Part shown: in pieces, positions 28,194-37,078 of the stretch
Numbering within the stretch: position 1 is the first letter of the stretch
Layout of the letters: every line of letters starts with the position of its first letter
From: an uncultured Oscillospiraceae bacterium
Lineage (GTDB): Bacteria > Bacillota > Clostridia > Oscillospirales > Oscillospiraceae
Direction: 5' to 3'
Assembly: GCA_944385445.1 (NCBI GenBank)
Contig: CALWXF010000014.1
Coordinates: forward strand, 1 to 53,872
Length of the DNA stretch: 53,872 nt
Notes under the pieces: model-generated
Told to the model about the DNA's origin: nothing
Seen by the model: the letters and a program-made list of their open reading frames with translations, nothing else
The model's database searches: none
Position numbers and translations under genes: made by a program

Positions 28194-31100
28194 ATGTCAG
28201 ACAAGCAAGTGACATTTCAAGAGACCTTTGGTCAATACCCCTTCCCCGAAGGGGTATTGACTTCTTTTGCCGCCTATCCCACCCGGGTGAAGGTGAACCG
28301 TCAGGCCCGCACCATGACGGTGGAGCTGGAGGGGGAGCGTCTGGCTCCCAACCTGGTGGACCAGGTCCAGCAGAGCCTGGCCCGGGCCTTCCACCTGCAC
28401 CAGGCTGCGGTGGAGTTTCATGCTGCCCAGGCAGAGGTGCCCCCGACCCCAGTGGCGGTGGAGACACCCCCAGCGACACCTCAGCCTGCCCCAGTGGCAG
28501 TTGAGACGCCCCCAGCGGTATCTCAGCCCGCTCCTGGTGGGGACCTGTACGCCCAACTGGAGGCCATGCGCCGGAAAGTGCTGGACCAGGGGATGCCAGG
28601 CGGCGGCCACGGCAAGCCCAAGGTCAAACAGCTCTACGGCAAGATCAACGGCAAGAAAAAGCCGGTGCCCCTGGGCGAGCTGCAATTGGATATGGGCAGC
28701 GTGCTGGTGGAGGGCACCGTGTTCAACGTAGAGCACCGGGAATTGCCCAAGCGCAAGGCGTGGGTGATCTGCTTTGATATCACCGACAACACCGGCTCCA
28801 TCCGGGTCAATCAGTTCCTGGAGGGAGAGGTGGCCAACCCCATCGTCAAGGGCATCAAAAAGGGCCAGCGGGTCCAGGTCCAGGGGCGGCTGAACGTGAG
28901 CCGCTTTGAAAACGACATGGTGCTGGAGCCCTATGGCATCAACGAGGTGCCCATGCCCGAGGGGCGCAAGGACACCGCAGAGGAGAAGCGCATTGAGCTC
29001 CACCTCCACACTAAGATGTCCATGATGGACGCTCTGTGTGACGGCAAGGCCATCGTCAAGCGAGCCATCGAGTGGGGCCACCCCGCCATCGCCATCACGG
29101 ACCACGGGGTGGTGCAGTCCTTCCCGGATGCCTACAACGCCTCGGGCCGAGGGGAGAAAATCAAAGTACTCTACGGCGTGGAGGCCTACTATCAAAACGA
29201 TGTGGACGAGCGGGTGTCTGTACACGGTCCTGGAGATATGCCTATGGATGGAGAGTTCATCGCTTTCGACCTGGAGACCACCGGACTGGACCCCAACACG
29301 GATGCCATCATTGAAATTGGTGCGGTGCGCATGCGGGGGGACCAGGTGCTGGAACACTACTCCACCTTTGCAGACCCCGGCCATCCGCTGAGCCCGAAGA
29401 CCGTGTCCCTGACCAGCATTACCGACGAGATGGTGCGGGGAGCCCCAGAGCCCGCCCAGGCAGTGGCGGATTTTCTGGACTGGGTGGGAGACACCCCGCT
29501 GGTGGCCCACAATGCGGAGTTTGACACCGGTTTTGTCCGGGCCTACTGCCAGAGAGCGGGCCGGGACTTTGATCCTCTCTATTTTGATACCCTCATTCTG
29601 GCCCAGTACCTGTGCCCTCAGCTGAACAACCACAAGCTGGACACCGTGTCCACCCACCTGGGACTGCCTCCTTTCCACCACCACCGGGCAGACGACGACG
29701 CCGCCATCTGCGGCCAGATTTTCGCCGCCATGATTCCCATGCTGAAAGAGCTGGGTGTGGAGCGGGTGTCTCAAATCAACGGAGTACTGGGCGGGAAGAA
29801 ACGGGGAGGAAGAGGACGCCGCAGCGCCAACCATTTGATTCTGCTGGCCAAGAACCAGACTGGCCTGCGCAACCTGTATAAACTGGTGTCCTTTTCTCAC
29901 TTGGAACACTTCAACCGCTTCCCCATCATGCCTAAGTCCATCATCAACGAAAACCGAGAAGGGCTTATCATCGGTTCTGCCTGTGAGGCGGGCGAGCTGT
30001 TTCGGGCAGTGGTGGACGGTAAGGACGACCGGGAGCTGGAGCGCATCGCCGCCTGGTATGACTACTTAGAGATTCAGCCCCTGTCCAACAATGCCTACAT
30101 GCTCCGCCCGGATAAAGAGGGGCGGCGCATTGCCCAGAGCCTGGAGGATCTGCGCAACTTCAACCGGAAGATTGTGGAGTTGGGCCATAAGCTGGGCAAG
30201 CCGGTGTGCGCCACCGGAGACGTCCACTTTACCGACCCGGAGGAGGAAATCTACCGCCACATCCTCCTGGCCGCCAAGGAGTTTGACGACGCCGACAGCG
30301 AGAATCCCTTGTACTTCCGCACCACCGACGAGATGCTGAAGGAATTTGCCTACCTGGGGGAGGAGACCGCCCATGAGGTGGTCATTGACAGCCCGGCTCT
30401 GGTGGCCTCCTGGTGTGACAACGTGCGGCCTCTGCCCGACGGCCTGTTTACCCCCAAGCTGGAAAACTCGGAGGGCGAGCTGAAGGACCTGGTGTGGGGC
30501 AAGGCCCACGCCCTGTATGGAGAAAACCCGCCTCAGATCGTGGTGGACCGCATCAACGCCGAGCTGAAAGACATCATCGGCTGTCACTACGACGTTATCT
30601 ACATGTCCGCCCAGAAGCTGGTGCAGAACTCCCTGGAGCACGGCTATCTGGTGGGCTCCCGTGGTTCGGTGGGCTCCTCCCTGGTGGCTTTCATGTCGGG
30701 CATCACCGAGGTAAACTCTCTGCCCGCCCACTACCGCTGCCCCAACTGCAAGCATTCTGACTTCGACTATGCTGTGGAGCACGGCTACGGTTGCGGCGCC
30801 GACATGCCGGACATGAAGTGCCCGGTGTGCGGGGCGGACTATGCCAAGGACGGCTTCAACATCCCCTTTGAGACCTTCCTGGGCTTTGGCGGCGACAAGG
30901 TACCGGATATCGACCTGAACTTCTCCGGCGAATACCAGTCCAGCGCCCACAAGTACACCTTTGAGCTCTTTGGCAGCAACCATGTATTCCGGGCAGGCAC
31001 CATCGGCACGGTGGCGGAGAAGACCGCCATCGGCTATGTGCGCAAGTACCTGGAGCGGGTGGGCCGCAACAACGTGCCCTTTGCCGAGGTGTTGCGCCTG

Positions 31101-32354
31101 GCCCGTGGCTGTATGGGAGTCAAGCGTACCACGGGCCAGCACCCCGGCGGTATGGTGGTTATCCCTCAGGACAAGGAGATTTACGACTTCTGCCCGGTGC
31201 AGCACCCGGCCGACGATAAGGATTCCGATATTATCACCACCCATTTCGAATATCACTCCATGGAGTCCAACCTCTTGAAGCTGGACATGCTGGGCCACGA
31301 TGACCCGTCCATGATTCGAATGCTCCAGGACATTACCGGAGTGGATCCCCAGAAAATCCCCCTGGACGATCCGGACACTATGAGCCTGTTTACCACCTCT
31401 GAGAAGCTGGGCTTTACGGATGACCCCATCCTGGGCCCCACCGGAGCGGTGGCCATTCCCGAATTCGGTACCTCCTTTGTACGAGGCATGCTGGAGGACA
31501 CCACCCCCAACCAGTTCGATATCCTGGTGCGTCTGTCCGGCTTCTCCCACGGCACCGACGTGTGGCTGGGTAATGCCAAGGACCTCATCACCTCCGGCAC
31601 AGCCAAGGTTAACGAGGCCATCGGCTGCCGTGACGATATCATGATCTTCCTCATCTCCAAGGGCTTCAAAGACACCCGAGCCTTTAAAATCATGGAGGCT
31701 GTGCGAAAGGGCAGAGGTCTGCCCGATGGAGCCGAGGACGAGATGAAGGAACACGGGGTGCCCCAGTGGTACATTGACTCCTGTAAGAAAATTGCCTACC
31801 TGTTCCCCAAGGCCCACGCCGTGGCCTATGTGATGATGGCCTTCCGCATCGCCTGGTATAAGGTGCATCGGCCCCTGGCGTTCTACGCCGCTTACTTCTC
31901 CATCCGGGCCAAGGCCTTTGATGAGAAGTACATGTGCCGGGGCATTGAGGTGGTCAAGCAGAAGATGAAGGAGATCCAGGCCAAGAAAAACGCCAAGGAT
32001 AAGGCGGACCGCCCCTCTGCGGTGGAGGAGGACATGCTGGTGACCTTGGAGGTGTGCTATGAGTTCTATCTCCGTGGCCTCACCTTCGCCCGCATGGATA
32101 TCTCCCGCTCCCACGCCATCAACTTCCTGGTGGACGAGGAGCGTAACGCCCTTATCCCGCCCTTTACCTCGGTGGCTGGCCTGGGTGAAACCGTGGGCTG
32201 GGACATCATGGAGAAGCGGAAGGGGAAGAACTTTATCTCCATTGAGGAGTTCTCCCTGGCCTGTACTAAGGTGTCCAACACCCATCTGCAACAGCTGAAA
32301 GAGGCGGGGGCCTTTGGCGACCTGCCGGACAGCAGCCAGTTCTCTTTCTTTTGA
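28194..32354 (+). CDS. polC: DNA polymerase III alpha subunit, PolC type
   Basis: The 1386-residue replicative polymerase of Firmicutes with built-in proofreading. Order: N-terminal domain; a Pro-rich linker with a 14-residue tandem repeat (about residues 86-113); OB-fold about 160-260; PHP domain beginning IELHLHTKMSMMDA near 265, split by a DEDDh 3'-5' exonuclease (FDLETTGLDP near 357, HRADDDA near 500); then the PHP remainder; a zinc-binding insert CPNC ... CPVC near 848-880; the polymerase palm with PDIDLNFSGEYQ near 904; and the fingers to the C-terminus. The usual length is about 1430. ATG 28194 is 15 bases after ispG. A perfect 13-bp hairpin lies inside codons 13-22. Confidence 0.98.
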   Translation: MSDKQVTFQETFGQYPFPEGVLTSFAAYPTRVKVNRQARTMTVELEGERLAPNLVDQVQQSLARAFHLHQAAVEFHAAQAEVPPTPVAVETPPATPQPAPVAVETPPAVSQPAPGGDLYAQLEAMRRKVLDQGMPGGGHGKPKVKQLYGKINGKKKPVPLGELQLDMGSVLVEGTVFNVEHRELPKRKAWVICFDITDNTGSIRVNQFLEGEVANPIVKGIKKGQRVQVQGRLNVSRFENDMVLEPYGINEVPMPEGRKDTAEEKRIELHLHTKMSMMDALCDGKAIVKRAIEWGHPAIAITDHGVVQSFPDAYNASGRGEKIKVLYGVEAYYQNDVDERVSVHGPGDMPMDGEFIAFDLETTGLDPNTDAIIEIGAVRMRGDQVLEHYSTFADPGHPLSPKTVSLTSITDEMVRGAPEPAQAVADFLDWVGDTPLVAHNAEFDTGFVRAYCQRAGRDFDPLYFDTLILAQYLCPQLNNHKLDTVSTHLGLPPFHHHRADDDAAICGQIFAAMIPMLKELGVERVSQINGVLGGKKRGGRGRRSANHLILLAKNQTGLRNLYKLVSFSHLEHFNRFPIMPKSIINENREGLIIGSACEAGELFRAVVDGKDDRELERIAAWYDYLEIQPLSNNAYMLRPDKEGRRIAQSLEDLRNFNRKIVELGHKLGKPVCATGDVHFTDPEEEIYRHILLAAKEFDDADSENPLYFRTTDEMLKEFAYLGEETAHEVVIDSPALVASWCDNVRPLPDGLFTPKLENSEGELKDLVWGKAHALYGENPPQIVVDRINAELKDIIGCHYDVIYMSAQKLVQNSLEHGYLVGSRGSVGSSLVAFMSGITEVNSLPAHYRCPNCKHSDFDYAVEHGYGCGADMPDMKCPVCGADYAKDGFNIPFETFLGFGGDKVPDIDLNFSGEYQSSAHKYTFELFGSNHVFRAGTIGTVAEKTAIGYVRKYLERVGRNNVPFAEVLRLARGCMGVKRTTGQHPGGMVVIPQDKEIYDFCPVQHPADDKDSDIITTHFEYHSMESNLLKLDMLGHDDPSMIRMLQDITGVDPQKIPLDDPDTMSLFTTSEKLGFTDDPILGPTGAVAIPEFGTSFVRGMLEDTTPNQFDILVRLSGFSHGTDVWLGNAKDLITSGTAKVNEAIGCRDDIMIFLISKGFKDTRAFKIMEAVRKGRGLPDGAEDEMKEHGVPQWYIDSCKKIAYLFPKAHAVAYVMMAFRIAWYKVHRPLAFYAAYFSIRAKAFDEKYMCRGIEVVKQKMKEIQAKKNAKDKADRPSAVEEDMLVTLEVCYEFYLRGLTFARMDISRSHAINFLVDEERNALIPPFTSVAGLGETVGWDIMEKRKGKNFISIEEFSLACTKVSNTHLQQLKEAGAFGDLPDSSQFSFF
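28232..28260. repeat. Perfect hairpin inside the polC 5' coding region
   Basis: TCAATACCCCTTC (28232-28244) and GAAGGGGTATTGA (28248-28260) form a 13-bp perfect stem with a 3-base loop, within codons 13-22 of polC, followed by the pyrimidine-rich CTTCTTTT. It is read in frame through both arms, so it encodes protein and a strong RNA hairpin. Confidence 0.85.
28448..28531 (+). repeat. 42-bp tandem repeat in the polC linker
   Basis: Two adjacent units, 28448-28489 and 28490-28531, encode PVAVETPPATPQPA and PVAVETPPAVSQPA. They lie in the variable, disordered linker of the PolC N-terminal region and are likely to change copy number between strains. Confidence 0.8.
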
Positions 32355-32359
32355 TTCCC

Positions 32360-32392
32360 GCTGAAAGCCCCCTGCACAAGGGGGCTTTCAGC
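32360..32392 (+). terminator. Hairpin terminator after polC
   Basis: GCTGAAAGCCCCC (32360-32372) pairs perfectly with GGGGGCTTTCAGC (32380-32392), five bases after the polC stop. It has no clean U-tract but is stable enough to end or stabilise the transcript. It is also the left edge of the hairpin-rich element that follows. Confidence 0.7.
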
Positions 32393-32680
32393 GTGTCGAA
32401 AAAGTTCGACACGCTTCTCAAAAATGCCAGCATTTTTTCGAGGAGTTGCAGCCCGCTGCATGCATAATCGGGTCAAAGGGCGACCCGATTCCACACTGGC
32501 GGGCTGAGAAGTGTTTTTTCCGATGCACATGTCCCCGGAAAAAACAATTTTAATTTATTTTCCCGCCCCCGGGCGGGAAAACTCTGCCGAGGGCTTTTGG
32601 GATGAAGCAAGAAACTATATCCTTCTTGCATCCACATGTGGTTTTTGACAGTCTGAAAGCCCCTGCACAAGGGGGTTTTG
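32391..32680. repeat. Hairpin-rich, repeat-like intergenic element
   Basis: The 400-base gap between polC and hisZ has no gene but holds a chain of perfect hairpins: GCGTGTCGAA/TTCGACACGC (32391-32414), AAAAATGC/GCATTTTT (32420-32437), CAGCCCGC/GCGGGCTG (32449-32506) enclosing AATCGGGTC/GACCCGATT (32466-32490), GTTTTTTCCG/CGGAAAAAAC (32513-32545) and TTTTCCCGCCC/GGGCGGGAAAA (32558-32581). A degenerate second copy of the polC terminator hairpin (TCTGAAAGCCCCTGCACAA) at 32652-32675 ends it. Because TTTTTGACA precedes that copy and TCGAAAAA follows the first one, the ends read as imperfect terminal inverted repeats. A MITE- or REP-like repeat or a structured RNA is inferred. Confidence 0.6.
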
Positions 32681-32691
32681 CCATACTACCG

Positions 32692-32720
32692 TTGACAATC
32701 TGTCAAATCTGTGGTATATT
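32692..32720 (+). promoter_or_regulatory. Promoter of the his operon with an overlapping inverted repeat
   Basis: TTGACA (32692-32697), a 17-base spacer and TATATT (32715-32720) form a near-consensus promoter. The -35 is part of the perfect inverted repeat TTGACA-ATC-TGTCAA (32692-32706), a good size and place for a repressor operator. The leader to hisZ is only about 30 bases, too short for a T-box or a his leader peptide, so control would be at the DNA level. Confidence 0.8.
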
Positions 32721-32757
32721 CACTACACTAGCGAGCTAAAGAAAGGCTGGAAACACC

Positions 32758-33924
32758 ATGAACATTCACTTCAATACCCCTGAGGGGACCCGGGATCGGC
32801 TCTATGCCGAGTGCCTGGAGCGGCGTCAGGTACAGGGCGCTCTGGTAGACCTGTTCCGCCGCCGGGGCTATGCGGAGGTCATCACTCCCGAGGTGGAGTT
32901 TTACGACCTGTTTGTCCACTCGGGCAGTCCCTTGCCCCAGGAGACCATGCTGAAAATCATTGACCGTTCGGGAAAGATCATGGTCATGCGGCCGGACACC
33001 ACCACCCCCATCGCCCGGCTGGCGGCTACCAAGCTGAAGACTTTGCCGCTACCTCAGCGGCTCTATTACGATCAGACGGTGTTCCGCTCTGGAAACGCCC
33101 ACGAGGGTGGCAGCAGCGAAATTGCCCAGTGCGGCGTGGAGATGCTGGGTGCCACGGGGATGAAAGCGGACCTGGAGATGATCACCCTGGCGGTGGACGC
33201 CCTGCGGGCCTGTGGCCTCAGCGGGTTCCACATCGAGGTGGGCCATGTGGGCTTTTATCAGGACCTGGCCAGCCGCATGAATATGCCCCAGGAGGAGCAG
33301 GAGCGGATGCGGCTGCTCATTGAGGGCAAGAACTACGCCGTGCTCAACGACTTCCTGGAGCCCTATTCCGCCCAACCTGACTGTGCCGCTCTCCGCCGCC
33401 TGCCGTACCTGTTCGGCGGGGCAGAGGTGCTGGAGGAGGCCCGGACGCTGGCCGGGGCGTGTCCCAGCCTGGACTATCTGGAGCTTCTGTACCGGGAGCT
33501 GTGTCAGGCGGGCTATGGCGACTGGGTGCAATTTGATCTGGGCCTGGTCCATCAGATTGACTACTATACGGGCGTGGTGTTCCGAGGCTACGCCAACGGG
33601 GCAGGGGCCCCGGTGATGTCCGGCGGCCGATACGACAACCTGGTGGAGCTGTTCGGCAGACGGGCAGAGGCCACAGGCTTTGCCGTGGATGTGGACGCTG
33701 TGGGCGGTTGCCTGGAGGTGGAGGTGCCCCAGCTGCGCACTGTCATCCACTATGAGAGCGGCATGCTGGGACGGGCGCTGGAGGTCATGGACCGCCTGCC
33801 CGCTGGCACCTGTGAGCTGTCCCCCTGCCGCACCCTGTCCAGCACCATGAATTTGGCCCGGGAGAAAGGGGCCTTGCAAGTGCTGTGCCTGGACAATTCC
33901 GGAGAGAGGTGGTTGGAGGTATGA
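32758..33924 (+). CDS. hisZ: ATP phosphoribosyltransferase regulatory subunit
   Basis: A 388-residue paralogue of histidyl-tRNA synthetase that forms a hetero-octamer with the short HisG and makes it active and histidine-sensitive. The HisRS-like core is seen as NTPEGTRDRLYAE, RPDTTTPIARLAATK and LYYDQTVFRS; the later segment DLGLVHQIDYYTGVVFRGY is the family's histidine-binding region. It lacks an anticodon-binding domain, as expected. ATG 32758 follows AAAGG and is the first gene of the operon; its stop overlaps the hisG start as ATGA. Confidence 0.93.
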   Translation: MNIHFNTPEGTRDRLYAECLERRQVQGALVDLFRRRGYAEVITPEVEFYDLFVHSGSPLPQETMLKIIDRSGKIMVMRPDTTTPIARLAATKLKTLPLPQRLYYDQTVFRSGNAHEGGSSEIAQCGVEMLGATGMKADLEMITLAVDALRACGLSGFHIEVGHVGFYQDLASRMNMPQEEQERMRLLIEGKNYAVLNDFLEPYSAQPDCAALRRLPYLFGGAEVLEEARTLAGACPSLDYLELLYRELCQAGYGDWVQFDLGLVHQIDYYTGVVFRGYANGAGAPVMSGGRYDNLVELFGRRAEATGFAVDVDAVGGCLEVEVPQLRTVIHYESGMLGRALEVMDRLPAGTCELSPCRTLSSTMNLAREKGALQVLCLDNSGERWLEV

Positions 33925-34559
33925 GTCAGCGACTGAGAATCGCCCTGACCAAGGGGCGGCTGCAAGATAAATCTGTGGAGCTGTTTGAGAAGATGGGGCT
34001 GGACTGCACCCCCATCTGCCACCCCGGGCGGCGGCTCATCCACTCGGTACCCAACTACCCCTTGGATGCGGTGCTGGCCAAGGCCCCCGATGTCATCACT
34101 TATGTGGAGCACGGGGTGTGCGATTTGGGTATCGTGGGCAAGGACACCATTTTGGAAAAGGGCGGCGCCTTCTACGAGGTGCTGGACCTGGGCTTTGGGC
34201 GGTGTCGGTTTGCTCTGGCGGTAAAAGAGGGCACCGACTTCTACGCCACTTATAAGACCCGCCGGGTGGCCTCCAAGTACCCCGCTGTCACCCGAGCCTT
34301 CTTTGGGCGCAAGGGGATGGACGTGGACATCATTAAAATTGAGGGCAGCGTGGAGCTGGCTCCCATCTTGGGGCTGGCCGACGGCATCGTGGATATCGTG
34401 GAGACCGGGGCCACCTTGAAGGAGAACGGCCTTACCCCCATCGAGGATGTGGCCCAGGTGTCTGCCCGGCTCATTGTGAATACCGCCAGCATGAAGCTGC
34501 ACAAACAGGAGATTTTAGACTTCATCCAGCAGTGCCAGGCCAACCTGTCCGGCACTTGA
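33921..34559 (+). CDS. hisG: ATP phosphoribosyltransferase, short form
   Basis: A 212-residue HisG that performs the first step of histidine synthesis, joining ATP and PRPP. It lacks the C-terminal ACT-like regulatory domain of the long form, consistent with the adjacent hisZ. It starts LRIALTKGRLQDKSVEL; the PRPP loop is DGIVDIVETGATLKENGL. ATG 33921 overlaps the hisZ stop by 4 bases; a longer frame from 33885 lies inside hisZ and is rejected. Confidence 0.97.
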   Translation: MSQRLRIALTKGRLQDKSVELFEKMGLDCTPICHPGRRLIHSVPNYPLDAVLAKAPDVITYVEHGVCDLGIVGKDTILEKGGAFYEVLDLGFGRCRFALAVKEGTDFYATYKTRRVASKYPAVTRAFFGRKGMDVDIIKIEGSVELAPILGLADGIVDIVETGATLKENGLTPIEDVAQVSARLIVNTASMKLHKQEILDFIQQCQANLSGT

Positions 34560-34578
34560 GAGAAAAGAGGAGACGGAT

Positions 34579-35874
34579 ATGTTGGAATTGGTGGTGGCCG
34601 GAGAAGGCCGTGAACAGGAAAAATTGGCGTCCATGCGCTCCCGTGCCGCCCAGACTGGGGCGGAGATTCAGCGCAGTGTGGCAGCCATCATGGAAGATGT
34701 GCGGGCCCGGGGCTATGAGGCGGTGGAGGAGTACTCCGTGAAATTTGACCGAAACCCGCCCCGAGAGGTGTCCATGGAGGAGCTGGAGCAGGCGGCGGGA
34801 CGGATTGCCCCAGACCTGCTGGCCGCCCTGAAGCGCAGCGCCCAGCACATCCGGGCCTATCAGCAGGAGCTTTTGAGCGAGGTACAGATGGGCCTTCGAC
34901 TGTGGGACAGCCCCAGCGGGGGCAAGGTGGGGCGGCTGGTCCGCCCCTTGCAGCGGGTGGGGGTATATGTCCCCGGCGGCCGTGCCGCCTACCCCAGCTC
35001 GGTGCTCATGAACGTGATTCCCGCCAAGGTGGCGGGGGTGGAAGAGGTCATCATGGTCACCCCGCCCACGGAAAACCTCAGCGATGTGGTGCTGACCGCC
35101 GCCTGGGTGGCGGGGGTGGACCGATGCATCGCCGTAGGCGGCGCTCAGGCTGTGGCCGCTCTCACCTATGGGGCGGGCTTCATCCCCCGGGTGGATAAGC
35201 TGGTGGGCCCGGGCAACGCCTTTGTGGCGGAGGCCAAGCGCATGGCCTACGGCAACCTGGACATTGACATGGTGGCGGGCCCCTCTGAGGTGCTGGTCAT
35301 TGCCGATCAAACCGCCAACCCCTGCCACATGGCCGCCGACCTGCTCAGTCAGGCTGAGCATGACCCCCTGGCCTCGGCGGTGCTCCTCACCGACAGCATG
35401 GAGCTGGCCCAGGCGGTGCAGCAAGAGATCACCCGCCAGCTGAGTTACTTGAGCCGCCGGGAGATCATGGAGCAGTCCCTGCGGGACTTCGGCTGTGCCA
35501 TTGTCTGCCCGGACCTGGAGACCTGTGCCAAACTGGCCGACCAGGTGGCCCCGGAGCACATGGAGATTGTCACGGAGAATCCCCGCCAAGTGCTGGAACT
35601 GGTACACAATGCCGGAGCCATCTTCCTGGGCGGCAACACCCCGGAGCCTCTGGGGGACTACATGGCAGGGCCGGACCATGTGCTGCCCACCAGCGGCACC
35701 GCCCGGTTCTTCTCCCCCTTGTCGGTGGACTCCTTTGTGAAAAAGACCAGCGTGCTGGAGTATGGCCGGGAGGACCTGGAGCGGGTGAAGGAGGAAATCA
35801 TCACTTTGGCCCAGTCCGAGCACCTCACCGCCCACGCCAACTCCATCCAGGTGCGCTTTGAGAAGGAGGGCTGA
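34579..35874 (+). CDS. hisD: Histidinol dehydrogenase
   Basis: A 431-residue NAD- and Zn-dependent enzyme that oxidises L-histidinol to L-histidine, the last step. The family signature DMVAGPSEVLVIAD and the motif YVPGGRAAYPSSV are present, with the conserved PEHMEIVTENP and HVLPTSGTARF (metal/catalytic region). ATG 34579 has GAGGAG upstream. hisB follows after 2 bases. Confidence 0.97.
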   Translation: MLELVVAGEGREQEKLASMRSRAAQTGAEIQRSVAAIMEDVRARGYEAVEEYSVKFDRNPPREVSMEELEQAAGRIAPDLLAALKRSAQHIRAYQQELLSEVQMGLRLWDSPSGGKVGRLVRPLQRVGVYVPGGRAAYPSSVLMNVIPAKVAGVEEVIMVTPPTENLSDVVLTAAWVAGVDRCIAVGGAQAVAALTYGAGFIPRVDKLVGPGNAFVAEAKRMAYGNLDIDMVAGPSEVLVIADQTANPCHMAADLLSQAEHDPLASAVLLTDSMELAQAVQQEITRQLSYLSRREIMEQSLRDFGCAIVCPDLETCAKLADQVAPEHMEIVTENPRQVLELVHNAGAIFLGGNTPEPLGDYMAGPDHVLPTSGTARFFSPLSVDSFVKKTSVLEYGREDLERVKEEIITLAQSEHLTAHANSIQVRFEKEG

Positions 35875-35876
35875 CC

Positions 35877-36452
35877 ATGAGAAACGCAGACATCAACCGG
35901 AAAACCAAGGAGACAGACATTTCTCTCTCCCTCTGTCTGGAGGGGGGAGAAGTGTCTGTGTCCACAGGCATCGGATTTTTTGACCATATGCTCACCGCCC
36001 TGGCCTTTTACGCCGGGTGGGGGCTCACCCTCCGGGTGGAAGGGGACTTGTATGTGGACGGGCACCACACGGTGGAGGACACGGGCATCGTGCTGGGCCA
36101 GGCCTTCCGCCAGGCCCTGGGGGATAAGGTGGGCATCCGCCGGTTTGGCACCGCCTATGTGCCCATGGACGAGGCCCTTTGCCGCACGGTGCTGGACTGC
36201 TCCAACCGCCCCTATCTGGTGTTCCAGGCAGACATGCCCCAGCCCATGATCGGGGGCTATGACAGCTGTCTGACGAAGGAATTTATGCAGGCCTTCGCCG
36301 TCCACGGCGGGATCACCCTCCACCAGACCTGTGAGTACGGGGACAACGCCCACCACATCACCGAGGCCCTGTACAAATCCCTGGGAATGGCCTTAAAGGA
36401 GGCCGCCCAGGTGGTGGGCAGCGGTGTGACCTCCACCAAAGGGGTACTCTAG
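35877..36452 (+). CDS. hisB: Imidazoleglycerol-phosphate dehydratase
   Basis: A 191-residue monofunctional dehydratase (no phosphatase domain) that makes imidazole-acetol phosphate. Metal-binding motifs are GFFDHMLTAL, VDGHHTVEDTGIVLG, and HQTCEYGDNAHHITEA, each with the required His/Glu residues. The start codon overlaps the short spacer after hisD. No histidinol-phosphate aminotransferase (hisC) lies on either side, where it is often found. Confidence 0.97.
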   Translation: MRNADINRKTKETDISLSLCLEGGEVSVSTGIGFFDHMLTALAFYAGWGLTLRVEGDLYVDGHHTVEDTGIVLGQAFRQALGDKVGIRRFGTAYVPMDEALCRTVLDCSNRPYLVFQADMPQPMIGGYDSCLTKEFMQAFAVHGGITLHQTCEYGDNAHHITEALYKSLGMALKEAAQVVGSGVTSTKGVL

Positions 36453-36469
36453 AGAAACGAGGAAACGCT

Positions 36470-37078
36470 ATGAGCTATACCGCCATTGTAGACTACGGGG
36501 TGGGGAACCTGAAAAGCGTCTCCAACGCCCTGACCTATGTGGGCCTCAATAACCGCATCACCGGAGACCCCCAGGAGCTGGAGCGGGCCAATTCCATTCT
36601 GCTCCCCGGCGTGGGGGCCTTCCCGGACGCTGCCCGCAAGCTGCGCCAGACCGGGCTGGACCAGGCCATCCTTCGCATGGGACAGGACAAGCCGGTGCTG
36701 GGCATTTGCCTGGGGATGCAGCTGCTCTTTGCCCAGGGAGAGGAAGGGGAGACCTGTTCCGGCCTGGGGGTCATTCCCGGCACGGTCCAGCGTATGGAGA
36801 CCCAATACAAGCTGCCCCACATCGGCTGGAACAGCCTGTCCTTTCCCAACCAATCACCCCTGTTCCGGGGCCTGAACGAAGGGGCTTGGGTGTATTTTGT
36901 CCACTCCTTTTCCGGGCGGACAGCCGACCCCAGCCAGGTTATCGCCACCACCAATTACGGCATGGAGGTAGTGGCCGCCGTGCAAAACGGCAACTTTTTC
37001 GGCACCCAGTTCCACCCGGAGAAGAGCGGGGATGTGGGCCTGGAAATTCTAAAGAATTTTGGAGCGATGAACCCATGA
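36470..37078 (+). CDS. hisH: Imidazole glycerol phosphate synthase, glutaminase subunit
   Basis: A 202-residue class-I glutamine amidotransferase that supplies ammonia to HisF. The nucleophile Cys is in LGICLGMQLLF, the His-Glu pair in FGTQFHPEKSGDVG, and the oxyanion strand in YGVGNLKSV. The stop overlaps the hisA start. ATG 36470 has GAGGAAA upstream. Confidence 0.97.
   Translation: MSYTAIVDYGVGNLKSVSNALTYVGLNNRITGDPQELERANSILLPGVGAFPDAARKLRQTGLDQAILRMGQDKPVLGICLGMQLLFAQGEEGETCSGLGVIPGTVQRMETQYKLPHIGWNSLSFPNQSPLFRGLNEGAWVYFVHSFSGRTADPSQVIATTNYGMEVVAAVQNGNFFGTQFHPEKSGDVGLEILKNFGAMNP

Noticed and set aside
32391-32680. CRISPR array or transposase remnant in the polC-hisZ gap
   Set aside because: No regularly spaced repeats and no coding remnant; only hairpins and one pair of related ends.
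32721-32757. His leader peptide or T-box in the his operon
   Set aside because: Only about 30 bases separate the predicted start of transcription from hisZ, with no His-codon run.
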